Shown piece after piece: positions 55,575 through 63,525 of a DNA stretch of 64,000 nucleotides. Position 1 is the first letter of the stretch. Every line of letters starts with the position of its first letter. Source of the DNA: Dechloromonas aromatica (nom. nud.) (GTDB lineage Bacteria > Pseudomonadota > Gammaproteobacteria > Burkholderiales > Rhodocyclaceae). Below the pieces are notes generated by a model. That model did not search any database and had not been told where the DNA came from. It saw only the letters and a list, made by a program, of their open reading frames with translations. The position numbers and the translations under genes were made by a program. The stretch spans positions 1-64,000 of the forward strand of contig JAFIHA010000016.1 of NCBI GenBank assembly GCA_017848965.1. Reading direction: 5' to 3'.

Positions 55575-55650
55575 TGGCTCCCCGACCTGGGCTCGAACCA
55601 GGGACCTACGGATTAACAGTCCGGCGCTCTACCGACTGAGCTATCGGGGA
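55575..55650 (-). tRNA. tRNA-Asn (anticodon GTT)
   Basis: Read on the minus strand the 76 bases fold as a standard cloverleaf: acceptor stem TCCCCGA/TCGGGGA, D-arm with AGCTCAGTCGGTAGAGC, anticodon loop CTGTTAA with GTT, and T-arm GGTTCGAGCCC. The 3' CCA is encoded. It stands alone with its own terminator. Confidence 0.97.
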
Positions 55651-55720
55651 AGTGAAGCGAGCATTATAGGAGTCGAAGCATGAAGGGTCAAGTCGCCGAG
55701 GTTGTTTCTGGATTGAAAGC

Positions 55721-57361
55721 ATGGTCATGAATGTCGGACAGGTCTACGCAAAAACCCCGATCGGCGATGAAGCCGTCCGGCAAAGTACGCGCGTTGTCCA
55801 GCGCAATCTGCGGATGGTATTGGTGCAAGTCGATGGCAAACTGACGGTTGCCGAGCTTTCCGACAAGATCGGCAATGCCCGTCTGGTCGAAAACGCCATC
55901 CGTGAACTGGAGAGTGGCGGCTACATCGTGCCTCTGGAAGGGGCTGCCGCCGCCTGGGAAAGACCGGTGGAAGCGCCGCGCCGCGAACAGGTTTCAGCCA
56001 TCTCCCAGTTTTCCACGTTTGGCACCAGCAAAAGCCCGTCGGCCAAGGACATGCCGAGTCGTGCCAGCCAGTTTTCGACTTTCGGCAAGCCGGTTCTGCC
56101 GGCACCGCAGCCAGCCGGCGCACCCAAACCGGATCTGCCGGCGGCGCACGAACCGGAAAAGGCGGTGTCTTCCTCGGTACCTTTGTCCCGTTGGTTGTAT
56201 GGCGCACTGGGTGTTGTCTTCTTCGCCATCCTGCTGGTCCTGGTTTATCCGTACGACCGCCATCGGGAGGACATCGCCAAGGTAGCCACCGAGTTGTTCA
56301 AGCAGCCGGTCAGCATCGGCAAGGTTTCCCTGCAATTGTTGCCCAAGCCGCAACTACTCCTCAGCGATCTGGATATTGGAGATGGCCGGATCGCCAGCGT
56401 GGCGATCGATCAGCCCTGGCAATTCCTGTTCGGCGATGCACAACAGATCGAGCGCATGAGCGCAAGCGGTGCCGAATTGCCGCTCGCCCCTCTGCTCGCA
56501 TCGCCGCTACTGCAACAGACCGGATTGCCGGGTTTGCGTCAGGTGATGTTCGAGAACCTGAGCGTGAAGGCCGGAACTGGCCTGCTGTTCTCGCCACTGA
56601 ATGGTCACCTCGATTTTTCGCAAGGCAGTTTTGCCAACGGGGCGCTGGAAAATCCGGAACGTAGCCTGTTGCTCAAGTTGACACCGGCAGCGACTGGCTT
56701 GGCCTTGGCCATCGAGGGACGCGCCTGGCCTTTACCCGGGCTCAAGGGTGAGTTCTCCGCCATGCAGGCCAAGGGCTTGTTGAGCGCGGACCGCCTTTCG
56801 GTGAGCGACATCGACGCGAATTTCCTGGGTGGTCTGTTGCGCGGCCAGTGGGAACTGACATGGAGTAACGGCCTGGCCATGAACGGAAGCGGGCGATTTG
56901 AGCGAGTCGATCTGGCAATGCTTTCCTCAAGTCTGTTGCGGATTGTACGTCTGGATGGAGAGCTTTCCGGCGAGCTGGGGCTCAGCGGTCGCTCGGATTC
57001 CTGGCTCTCGCTCTGGCAATCGGCGACCGCCCAATTGAAACTCCGGGCGCAGCGCGGCACGCTTCATGGCGTAGACATCGGTGAGGCTGGGCGGCGCGGT
57101 GCTGGCGCGACGGTTCGTTCTGGAACGACCCGTTTTGATACTTTGGTGGCCAACCTGTTGATCGACCCGAAGAATATCCTGTTTCGAGACATTCGCCTGG
57201 AGGCCGGGGCGATTTCCGCCACCGGGCAGGTGGCGGCGGAACGTGACGGCAATGTCGACGGACGTCTGGTGATGAGCGCACAGACTTCAGCGGCCACGGT
57301 CAGGGTGCCGCTGGCGGTTTCCGGCCGGTTGCCGGAGTTGACGCTGAGCGCTGGAAGGTAG
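55721..57361 (+). CDS. Membrane protein with winged-helix-like N-terminus and AsmA-like periplasmic domain
   Basis: The N-terminal ~80 residues (MVLVQVDGKLTVAELSDKIG, ENAIRELESGGYIVPLEG) look like a winged helix. A proline-rich linker contains the motif SQFSTFG twice. After one transmembrane helix (about 160-182) comes a ~360-residue beta-rich periplasmic part (KVSLQLLPKPQLLLSDLDIG; ALAIEGRAWPLPGLKGEFSAM) resembling AsmA-family lipid-transport or envelope proteins. ATG 55721 or 55727 could be the start. I do not know a named family with this combination; relatives may exist in the Rhodocyclales. It stands alone between tRNA-Asn and the convergent aminotransferase gene. Confidence 0.8.
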   Translation: MVMNVGQVYAKTPIGDEAVRQSTRVVQRNLRMVLVQVDGKLTVAELSDKIGNARLVENAIRELESGGYIVPLEGAAAAWERPVEAPRREQVSAISQFSTFGTSKSPSAKDMPSRASQFSTFGKPVLPAPQPAGAPKPDLPAAHEPEKAVSSSVPLSRWLYGALGVVFFAILLVLVYPYDRHREDIAKVATELFKQPVSIGKVSLQLLPKPQLLLSDLDIGDGRIASVAIDQPWQFLFGDAQQIERMSASGAELPLAPLLASPLLQQTGLPGLRQVMFENLSVKAGTGLLFSPLNGHLDFSQGSFANGALENPERSLLLKLTPAATGLALAIEGRAWPLPGLKGEFSAMQAKGLLSADRLSVSDIDANFLGGLLRGQWELTWSNGLAMNGSGRFERVDLAMLSSSLLRIVRLDGELSGELGLSGRSDSWLSLWQSATAQLKLRAQRGTLHGVDIGEAGRRGAGATVRSGTTRFDTLVANLLIDPKNILFRDIRLEAGAISATGQVAAERDGNVDGRLVMSAQTSAATVRVPLAVSGRLPELTLSAGR

Positions 57362-57377
57362 TTCAGCACAAAACAAA

Positions 57378-57400
57378 AGCCCCCTTCGGCGAAGGGGGCT
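57378..57400 (-). terminator. Terminator of the aminotransferase gene
   Basis: AGCCCCCTTC (57378-57387) pairs with GAAGGGGGCT (57391-57400) around a three-base loop. On the minus strand it runs into TTTTGTTTTGTG, a classical rho-independent terminator 43 bases past the gene. It may also slow transcription from the plus-strand gene ending at 57361. Confidence 0.9.
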
Positions 57401-57442
57401 GGTCGGGGAAAATGGCGGGGATTACCCGTCATTTTTCTTTAC

Positions 57443-58648
57443 TTAGCGCGTGACGGCGGCGATGGCCTTGGCGACGTAGTCGATGTTCTTGCTGTTCAGT
57501 GCAGCCAGGCAGATGCGGCCGGTCGACACGGCATAGATGCCGAATTCTTCCTTCATGCGCTCGACCTGGGCGGCGCTCAGGCCGGTGTAGGAGAACATGC
57601 CGCGTTGTTGGGCAACGAAGGAGAAATCCTGGGCGCAGCCGGTCGCCTTGATCGCGTCGACCAGGCCGCTGCGCATGGCGCGGATGCGGTCGCGCATGCC
57701 GGCCAGTTCCACTTCCCACTGGGCGCGCAGTTCGCCGGAGGCGAGCACCGCGGCAACCAGCGCGCCGCCATGGGTCGGCGGGTTGGAGTAGTTGGTGCGG
57801 ATGACGCGCTTGACCTGCGACATGACGCGGGCCGACTCTTCCTTGCTGGCGGTGACGACCGACAGGGCGCCGACGCGTTCGCCGTACAGCGAGAAGTTCT
57901 TGGAGAACGAGCTGGAAGCGAAGAACTGCAGGCCGGAGGCAGAGAAGGCGCGGATCGCCACGGCGTCGGCGTCGATGCCGTCGGCAAAGCCCTGGTAGGC
58001 CATGTCGAGGAAGGGCACCAGACCGCGTTCCTGGCAGATGCCGACGACTTCGGCCCACTGGGCGTCGCTCATGTCGGCGCCGGTCGGGTTGTGGCAGCAG
58101 GCGTGCAGCAGGACGACCGAGCCCGGGGCCATCTTGTTCAGGTCGGCCTTCATGCCGGCGAAGTTAACGCCGCGGGTGGCTGCGTCGTAGTAGGCGTAGT
58201 CTTCAACGACGAAACCGGCGGCCTCGAACAGGGCGCGGTGGTTTTCCCAGGACGGGTTGCTGATGTAAACCTTGGCGTCCGGGTTCAGGCGCTTCAGGTA
58301 GTCGGCGCCGATCTTCAGCGCGCCGGTACCGCCGATGGCCTGGGCGGTGATCACGCGGCCGGCGGCGAGCAGGTCGGAATCCTTGCCGAAGAGCAGATTC
58401 TGGACGGCGGTGTTGTAGGCGGCCGGGCCTTCGATCGGCTGGTAGCCGCGCGGCGAAGCTGCCTTCAGACGGACCTCTTCGGCGGCCTTGACGGCGGTCA
58501 GCAGGGGGATCTTGCCGTTGTCGTCGAAGTACACACCGACGCCAAGGTTGACCTTGGTGTCACGCGCATCGGCGTTGAAAGCTTCGTTAAGACCGAGGAT
58601 CGGGTCGCGCGGGGCCATTTCCACCGCAGCGAAGATCGAAGAGGACAT
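57443..58648 (-). CDS. tyrB: Aromatic-amino-acid / aspartate aminotransferase
   Basis: The 401-residue protein is a class I PLP aminotransferase of the TyrB/AspC type (MAPRDPILGLNEAFNAD, VNLGVGVYFDD), with the PLP lysine in SSSFSKNFSLYGERVG and an arginine in the C-terminal substrate-binding part. It transfers amino groups among aromatic amino acids, aspartate and 2-oxo acids. ATG 58648 has GGAG upstream; the longer ORF start at 58705 lies in the divergent promoter. AspC and TyrB activities cannot be told apart from sequence alone. Confidence 0.9.
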   Translation of the reverse strand: MSSSIFAAVEMAPRDPILGLNEAFNADARDTKVNLGVGVYFDDNGKIPLLTAVKAAEEVRLKAASPRGYQPIEGPAAYNTAVQNLLFGKDSDLLAAGRVITAQAIGGTGALKIGADYLKRLNPDAKVYISNPSWENHRALFEAAGFVVEDYAYYDAATRGVNFAGMKADLNKMAPGSVVLLHACCHNPTGADMSDAQWAEVVGICQERGLVPFLDMAYQGFADGIDADAVAIRAFSASGLQFFASSSFSKNFSLYGERVGALSVVTASKEESARVMSQVKRVIRTNYSNPPTHGGALVAAVLASGELRAQWEVELAGMRDRIRAMRSGLVDAIKATGCAQDFSFVAQQRGMFSYTGLSAAQVERMKEEFGIYAVSTGRICLAALNSKNIDYVAKAIAAVTR

Positions 58649-58691
58649 CAGCGACTCCGTGGAATAATAGAAGGATGAGACAACAATAACG

Positions 58692-58709
58692 CGCGATGCC
58701 AGCATCGCG
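58692..58709. promoter_or_regulatory. Perfect palindrome between tyrB and uvrB
   Basis: CGCGATGC (58692-58699) and GCATCGCG (58702-58709) form an 8-base inverted repeat with a 2-base centre, in the 83-base space between the divergent tyrB and uvrB start codons. It does not match the CTGT-N8-ACAG consensus of LexA. It is a candidate operator for either gene. Confidence 0.4.
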
Positions 58710-58731
58710 ACGACAAGCGCAGAATTTTATC

Positions 58732-60804
58732 ATGAGCGAATCCAACAGCAGCACGCCCGTCGTCTGTTTCGACGGCAGCCCGTATCGTTTGCACCAGCCA
58801 TTTCCGCCGGCTGGCGACCAGCCGGAGGCGATCCGCCTGCTTGCCGAGGGGATCGAGGATGGCCTGTCCTTCCAGACCCTGCTCGGCGTCACCGGCTCGG
58901 GCAAGACCTACACGATGGCCAACGTCATCGCCCGCACTGGCCGCCCGGCGCTGGTCCTGGCGCCGAACAAGACGCTGGCGGCGCAGTTGTACTCGGAGTT
59001 CAAGGAATTTTTTCCGGAAAACGCCGTCGAGTACTTCGTCTCGTACTACGACTACTACCAGCCGGAAGCCTATGTCCCGTCGCGCGACCTGTTCATCGAA
59101 AAGGACAGCTCGATCAATGACCACATCGAGCAGATGCGCTTGAGTGCGACGAAGAGTCTGATCGAGCGGCGCGACGTGGTGATCGTCGCCACCGTGTCAT
59201 GCATCTACGGCATCGGCGACCGCGACGAGTATCACAACATGATCCTGACCATGCGCGTCGGCGACCGCATGGACCAGCGCGACATCGTCAAGCGCCTGAC
59301 CGACATGCAGTACGAGCGCAACGAGATGGACTTCCACCGCGGCACCTTCCGCGTGCGCGGCGACGTGATCGACATCTTCCCCGCCGAACACGCCGAGCAC
59401 GCGATCCGCGTCTCGCTGTTCGACGACGAGATCGAGAACCTGCAGTTCTTCGACCCGCTGACCGGCCAGCTTTTCCACAAGGCGCTGCGCTTCACCGTCT
59501 TCCCGGCCTCGCACTACGTGACGCCGCGAGCCACCGTGGTGCGGGCGATCCAGGCGATCAAGGCGGAACTGCGCGAGCGCATCGAATTCTTCAATCTGCA
59601 CCAGAAGCTGGTCGAGGCGCAGCGGCTCGAGCAGCGCACCCGCTTCGACATCGAGATGCTCGACCAGATCGGCTTCTGCAAGGGCATCGAAAACTACTCG
59701 CGGCATTTTTCCGGGCGCCAGGCCGGGGAAGCGCCGCCGACGCTGATTGACTACCTCGAACGCGACGCGATCATGTTCATCGACGAATCGCACGTCACCA
59801 TCGGCCAGGTCGGCGGCATGTACAAGGGCGACCGCTCGCGCAAGGAAAACCTGGTCGATTACGGCTTCCGCCTGCCTTCCGCGCTCGATAACCGGCCGCT
59901 GCAATTCAACGAGTTCGAGGCGCAGATGCGGCAGACGATTTTCGTCTCTGCGACCCCGGCCGACTACGAGCAGCAGCATGCCGGCCAGGTGGTCGAGCAG
60001 GTGGTGCGGCCGACCGGTCTGATCGACCCCGAGGTGCTGGTACGTCCGGCGACGACGCAGGTCGATGATCTTCTTGGCGAAATCAACAAGCGGATTGCCG
60101 TTGCTGAGCGGGTGCTGGTGACGACGCTGACCAAGCGCATGGCCGAGGACCTGACCGATTTTCTGGCCGACAACGGGATCAAGGTGCGTTACCTGCACTC
60201 CGACATCGATACTGTCGAGCGCGTTGAAATCATCCGCGATCTGCGCCTCGGCGAGTTCGATGTGCTGGTCGGCATCAACCTGCTGCGCGAAGGGCTGGAC
60301 ATTCCCGAGGTGTCGCTGGTGGCGATTCTCGATGCCGACAAGGAAGGTTTCCTGCGCTCGGAACGCTCGCTGATCCAGACGATAGGGCGTGCCGCGCGTC
60401 ATATTCATGGCACAGCGATCCTTTACGCTGATAGGATTACGCAATCCATGCAAAAAGCCATCGCCGAGACGGAGCGGCGGCGGGAAAAGCAGATCGCATT
60501 CAATGAGCAGCACGGCATCGTGCCGCGTGGGGTGTCGAAGAAGATCAAGGACATCATCGACGGGGTATACGATGCCGAATCGGCGCAGACCGAGCTGAAG
60601 GCGGCGCAGCAGCTTGCGGTTTACGAAGCCATGGATGAAAAAACCGTCGCCAGGGAAATCAAGCGGCTCGAAAAGCAGATGCTCGAGTGCGCGAAGAACC
60701 TGGAATTCGAAAAAGCGGCGGCTGCGCGCGACGAACTTTTCCGGCTCCGGGAGCGGGTTTTCGGCGCCGCGCAGCACGACCCTGGTGGAGAAAACAAGCA
60801 ATGA
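58732..60804 (+). CDS. uvrB: Excinuclease ABC subunit UvrB
   Basis: UvrB verifies damaged DNA and recruits UvrC in nucleotide excision repair. The 690-residue protein has Walker A GVTGSGKT (52-59), the beta-hairpin region ([15 protein letters not shown]), helicase motifs such as FIDESHVT and [14 protein letters not shown], and the C-terminal UVR motif. ATG 58732 gives a normal N-terminus; an ATG 12 codons upstream lies inside the palindrome. The last bases overlap the ATG of the next gene (ATGA), now truncated by an insertion. Confidence 0.96.
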   Translation: MSESNSSTPVVCFDGSPYRLHQPFPPAGDQPEAIRLLAEGIEDGLSFQTLLGVTGSGKTYTMANVIARTGRPALVLAPNKTLAAQLYSEFKEFFPENAVEYFVSYYDYYQPEAYVPSRDLFIEKDSSINDHIEQMRLSATKSLIERRDVVIVATVSCIYGIGDRDEYHNMILTMRVGDRMDQRDIVKRLTDMQYERNEMDFHRGTFRVRGDVIDIFPAEHAEHAIRVSLFDDEIENLQFFDPLTGQLFHKALRFTVFPASHYVTPRATVVRAIQAIKAELRERIEFFNLHQKLVEAQRLEQRTRFDIEMLDQIGFCKGIENYSRHFSGRQAGEAPPTLIDYLERDAIMFIDESHVTIGQVGGMYKGDRSRKENLVDYGFRLPSALDNRPLQFNEFEAQMRQTIFVSATPADYEQQHAGQVVEQVVRPTGLIDPEVLVRPATTQVDDLLGEINKRIAVAERVLVTTLTKRMAEDLTDFLADNGIKVRYLHSDIDTVERVEIIRDLRLGEFDVLVGINLLREGLDIPEVSLVAILDADKEGFLRSERSLIQTIGRAARHIHGTAILYADRITQSMQKAIAETERRREKQIAFNEQHGIVPRGVSKKIKDIIDGVYDAESAQTELKAAQQLAVYEAMDEKTVAREIKRLEKQMLECAKNLEFEKAAAARDELFRLRERVFGAAQHDPGGENKQ

Positions 60805-60872
60805 ACTTTCGCGTGCTGCTCGTCTGCATGGGCAGCACACTTGCAGTATCTGTAAACGGCCGCCTGGACTAG
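60801..60872 (+). pseudogene. 5' fragment of low-molecular-weight protein tyrosine phosphatase gene
   Basis: An ATG overlapping the uvrB stop opens [11 protein letters not shown], the N-terminal beta strand and P-loop start of LMW-PTP, normally continued by N-x-CRSP. Here the frame continues STLAVSVNGRLD and stops at 60872, so the catalytic CX5R arginine is missing. The change point coincides with the left end of an integrated element whose integrase gene ends 54 bases further. The gene was probably split at its 5' end by site-specific integration; the remainder should lie beyond the window. Confidence 0.8.
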
Positions 60873-60925
60873 GTTTCGCCGGTTCAATTTACGATTTTTC
60901 TACAATCGCTAGACACAGAAGGCGA

Positions 60926-62074
60926 TCAGCCTGCCTTCAAAAGCACCCAGTTTCCGCGCTCGTCGGCATAAATATCGGTCGTGCTTGCCTGCTTGTGGCC
61001 GGCGATAGCCTGGGCAAAATCCTTCCCTCTGATATCTCTCCAGAGTCGGATCGATAGGCTCCTGATTTCGTGGAAAGTCGGCGGCTCCTTGCCTTCCCAT
61101 TTCAATCCGGAAGCATCCCTGGCGCGCGCAAACCCCTTCGTGATCGTGTCCTTGAATACCGGGTCTCCAGGCTTGCTGTGAGTGCGCGGCCGGCTGTGAT
61201 GAATGAGGTAGCGGCTTGCTACCTTGTCTGACCAGCACCCGGTGATGATGTCCTTCAGTATCCAGTCAATGAGCCTTCCTGACCCGGTAGTAACGGTCAT
61301 GCGCAAGGCGAGCGGGATCGCCAGGCGGGTCTGCATGCCTTCGCCGCGGGCTTCGATGTTCTCGCTTTTCCCTTGCTCAACCCACAGACTTCCATCGCGA
61401 ACGTCGTCGCGAACCCATGACCCAATATCATCGCGACGCTGCGCCGTCAACAATGCGAGTTCCATCGCCCTCGGCGTCCATGGGTCGCAATGCTTGATTG
61501 CGGAGTCGTGGATGGCAATGAAATCTTCCAGGGTGATCCGCGCACGCTTCACTTGTACCGGTGTCGCCTCGGTGACGAGTGCCGGATTGTGCTGCGCCCA
61601 ACCGATGGCGATGGCCTTGTTTCCGACCTCGATCAGAAACGACCGGAAACTCTGCGCCATGCGCTTCTTTCCAGCGGTGACGAATTCGCGAAGGAAGTCG
61701 TCAATCGCGGCGGTGTCAATGGTGGAGTAGGGGCGAGATCCCCATTTGTCCTCGATCCGCTTGATCATCGAGCGCTTGGTTTTTAGGGTGTTCGCCGCGA
61801 GGTTGCGGCGGGCCATGTCCTCAACGAAGCGGACGAGCAGGGCGGATACCGTTCGGCTGTCGTTCCCGGTGATGCGATCAACAAGCCTTGCCTTGTCACG
61901 CAGTCCAGCAACCAGAATATTGGCCTCGGCAGCCTGGGCCTTTGCTTTCGCAAGGTCTCTGCCGAGACCGAAGTTTTCACGGGTAACCGGGTGGCGCCAG
62001 TAGTAGTAGCCGGATGTCTCGTAGAGATAGTCCGGCCAACCGTCTCGGTTACGCTGTTTTCGCCTTCCGGCCAT
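60926..62074 (-). CDS. int: Phage-type tyrosine integrase
   Basis: The 382-residue site-specific recombinase has a short N-terminal arm-binding domain (YLYETSGYYYWRHPVTRENF), a core-binding SAM-like domain (about 70-165) and a catalytic domain with the first Arg in TAQRRDD, HEIRSL (His-x-x-Arg), GHKQ and the nucleophile Tyr in TTDIYADERG. All catalytic positions are present, so it should be active. The excisionase gene overlaps its start by 26 bases. It transcribes toward the attachment site at the end of uvrB, as is usual for elements with terminal integrases. Confidence 0.93.
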   Translation of the reverse strand: MAGRRKQRNRDGWPDYLYETSGYYYWRHPVTRENFGLGRDLAKAKAQAAEANILVAGLRDKARLVDRITGNDSRTVSALLVRFVEDMARRNLAANTLKTKRSMIKRIEDKWGSRPYSTIDTAAIDDFLREFVTAGKKRMAQSFRSFLIEVGNKAIAIGWAQHNPALVTEATPVQVKRARITLEDFIAIHDSAIKHCDPWTPRAMELALLTAQRRDDIGSWVRDDVRDGSLWVEQGKSENIEARGEGMQTRLAIPLALRMTVTTGSGRLIDWILKDIITGCWSDKVASRYLIHHSRPRTHSKPGDPVFKDTITKGFARARDASGLKWEGKEPPTFHEIRSLSIRLWRDIRGKDFAQAIAGHKQASTTDIYADERGNWVLLKAG

Positions 62075-62339
62075 GGAGTATCCTGTCGATCAAATCAGTT
62101 GCACTCTCTTCGTGCTCCTGATGGTGATTCTTCTTGGGTACGCGTTCGATGTGCGGGTGTTGATCATCGTTGGCGGCGACGTAGCGCGCATCCGGCATGA
62201 CGAAGTATTCCCGGCCATGCTTTTCCGGGCAAGGGAAGATTTTCCCGTTTTTCGCCCAGGTGCGCAGCGTCGGCGGCTTCGGAGCTGCGGTGCCATAGAT
62301 TGCTTTCGCCCAGTCTCGAAGGGGGATAAGTTTACTCAT
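62049..62339 (-). CDS. xis: Lambda-type excisionase
   Basis: The 96-residue protein has the small winged-helix Xis fold signature (LIPLRDWAKAIYG, LRTWAKNGKIFPCPEKHGREYF). It directs excision by bending DNA at the attachment site together with the integrase. ATG 62339 has GGAGGG upstream; the ORF extension to 62372 has no site. It overlaps the integrase start by 26 bases and the preceding gene by four. Confidence 0.88.
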   Translation of the reverse strand: MSKLIPLRDWAKAIYGTAAPKPPTLRTWAKNGKIFPCPEKHGREYFVMPDARYVAANDDQHPHIERVPKKNHHQEHEESATDLIDRILHGRKAKTA

Positions 62340-62776
62340 GCATCCCTCCGCATCCGTGCCTCTTTGGCGCACATTTCCCTGGCTCTGGACAATGACGCTT
62401 CGGCATCAATAAACAATCCGCCTCCCTGACGTTTCCAAAAATCCTCGCTGACATCAACCAAGGCATGCAGCGCCTGAATTTCATCTCCGGTCGCGCCGAT
62501 TTTTCCCTTCTCGGCGTAGCGATCCTTCATGTTCATGAGCGCGATTCCGGACAGATGGCAAACGGCAAGCGTTTCTTCATCTCCCTTGTGACTTGCGGCA
62601 AGCATAAGCATGTCCCTGCAGTCTGCGAGCACGTTGAAATGGCTGGTGTTTGCCCATCCGTTCGATGCCGATAGAACAGCAATGCGCTCTTGTATAGAGA
62701 TTTCTGGATTGATATGCATCGCAACTATCGTCGGCGCTGCCAGTCGGTGCACCTTGCGCTTGCATTGCTTTCTCAT
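62336..62776 (-). CDS. Phage protein of unknown function
   Basis: The 146-residue protein begins MRKQCKRKVHRLAAPTIV and has a predicted helical body (SIQERIAVLSASNGW, MLMLAASHKGDEETLAVC, KGKIGATGDEIQALHALVDV). It resembles proteins seen beside integrase/excisionase genes of proteobacterial phages, but no function is known to me. ATG 62776 with AAGGAG at good spacing is clearly the start. Stop and next start overlap (ATGA). Confidence 0.75.
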   Translation of the reverse strand: MRKQCKRKVHRLAAPTIVAMHINPEISIQERIAVLSASNGWANTSHFNVLADCRDMLMLAASHKGDEETLAVCHLSGIALMNMKDRYAEKGKIGATGDEIQALHALVDVSEDFWKRQGGGLFIDAEASLSRAREMCAKEARMRRDA

Positions 62777-62782
62777 GACCAA

Positions 62783-62932
62783 TCACTCCTTTTCCGGAAG
62801 CAATGCGTCCAGGGCCGGCGTCGAGGCGTGCACAAATGCGCCGTCGCCGCGGATCAGAAGCGTTGTCACGGGGCCGACTAGGTCGACGGTGTAGGCAACG
62901 GCGTTGATGGTGATGCGCATGCCGGGCTTCAT
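62783..62932 (-). CDS. Small 49-residue phage protein
   Basis: A short ORF between two recognised phage genes starts at ATG 62932, overlapping the stop of the upstream gene (ATGA), and ends six bases before the ATG of the next. It has a GGCGG-like ribosome-binding site. The peptide is MKPGMRITINAVAYTVDL followed by a beta-rich stretch (TLLIRGDGAFVHAS) and ends ALLPEKE. The perfect coupling on both sides supports it as a gene. Function unknown. Confidence 0.6.
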   Translation of the reverse strand: MKPGMRITINAVAYTVDLVGPVTTLLIRGDGAFVHASTPALDALLPEKE

Positions 62933-63525
62933 GCTGCACCGCCTTTCAGGTCGTCGAGGGTGATGGCGGGGAGGGCGCGGATTGCTTCACAGTCGATAAC
63001 TTCGATGCACCGCTCCCGCATCACCTCGCCAGCCTTGGTGAGCAAGGATTGCAGGGCTGTGGTGTCGGCGGGTGTGGCGAGGGCGTGGCGAGCTTTGTCC
63101 AGTACAGCCCCCTCTGGCGCTCCAATGATTTCGCACAGGTGGAGTAAGCATTCTGTCGCTTCCCGCAATTGCTTCACGCGTAGTTGGCTGACAACAATTT
63201 GCTTTTGACTAACCCAGTTGGCGTCGATTGCTCTGTAAAGACGCTCAATATCAGCATCCTTCTCGGCAAGTTGCCCCTCAAGCTCCGCGATGCGTGCGGC
63301 GGCAGATGGCGGGCAGGTGTAGAGCCCAACGCTGTACTCTGGATTCTTGTTTTCCTTGGCAATGAATCCGTTTCTGCTGTTCATCCAAGCAACCGGCTCC
63401 GCGCCCTTCGCCAGTTCGTCGCAGATGGCTGCGGCGAACTTGATTGCAACCGGAGCACCAACGCTCAACGACTTGCAGACTTCTTGCCACTTCCGAATCG
63501 CCATCTGTTCAAAGGTTTCGCTCAT
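62929..63525 (-). CDS. Phage protein with coiled coil, unknown function
   Basis: The 198-residue protein contains a segment typical of early-region phage proteins (GAEPVAWMNSRNGFI, YSVGLYTCPP), a heptad-rich helix (ARIAELEGQLAEKDADIERL) and a helical C-terminus. No enzymatic motif is seen. It is linked by four-base overlaps to its neighbours on both sides, as part of a single minus-strand operon. Confidence 0.7.
   Translation of the reverse strand: MSETFEQMAIRKWQEVCKSLSVGAPVAIKFAAAICDELAKGAEPVAWMNSRNGFIAKENKNPEYSVGLYTCPPSAAARIAELEGQLAEKDADIERLYRAIDANWVSQKQIVVSQLRVKQLREATECLLHLCEIIGAPEGAVLDKARHALATPADTTALQSLLTKAGEVMRERCIEVIDCEAIRALPAITLDDLKGGAA

Noticed and set aside
55575..55650. tRNA-Asn as attachment site of the integrative element
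   Set aside because: The integrase lies 5 kb away next to the interrupted phosphatase gene, and the tRNA is intact with its own terminator and no neighbouring phage genes.
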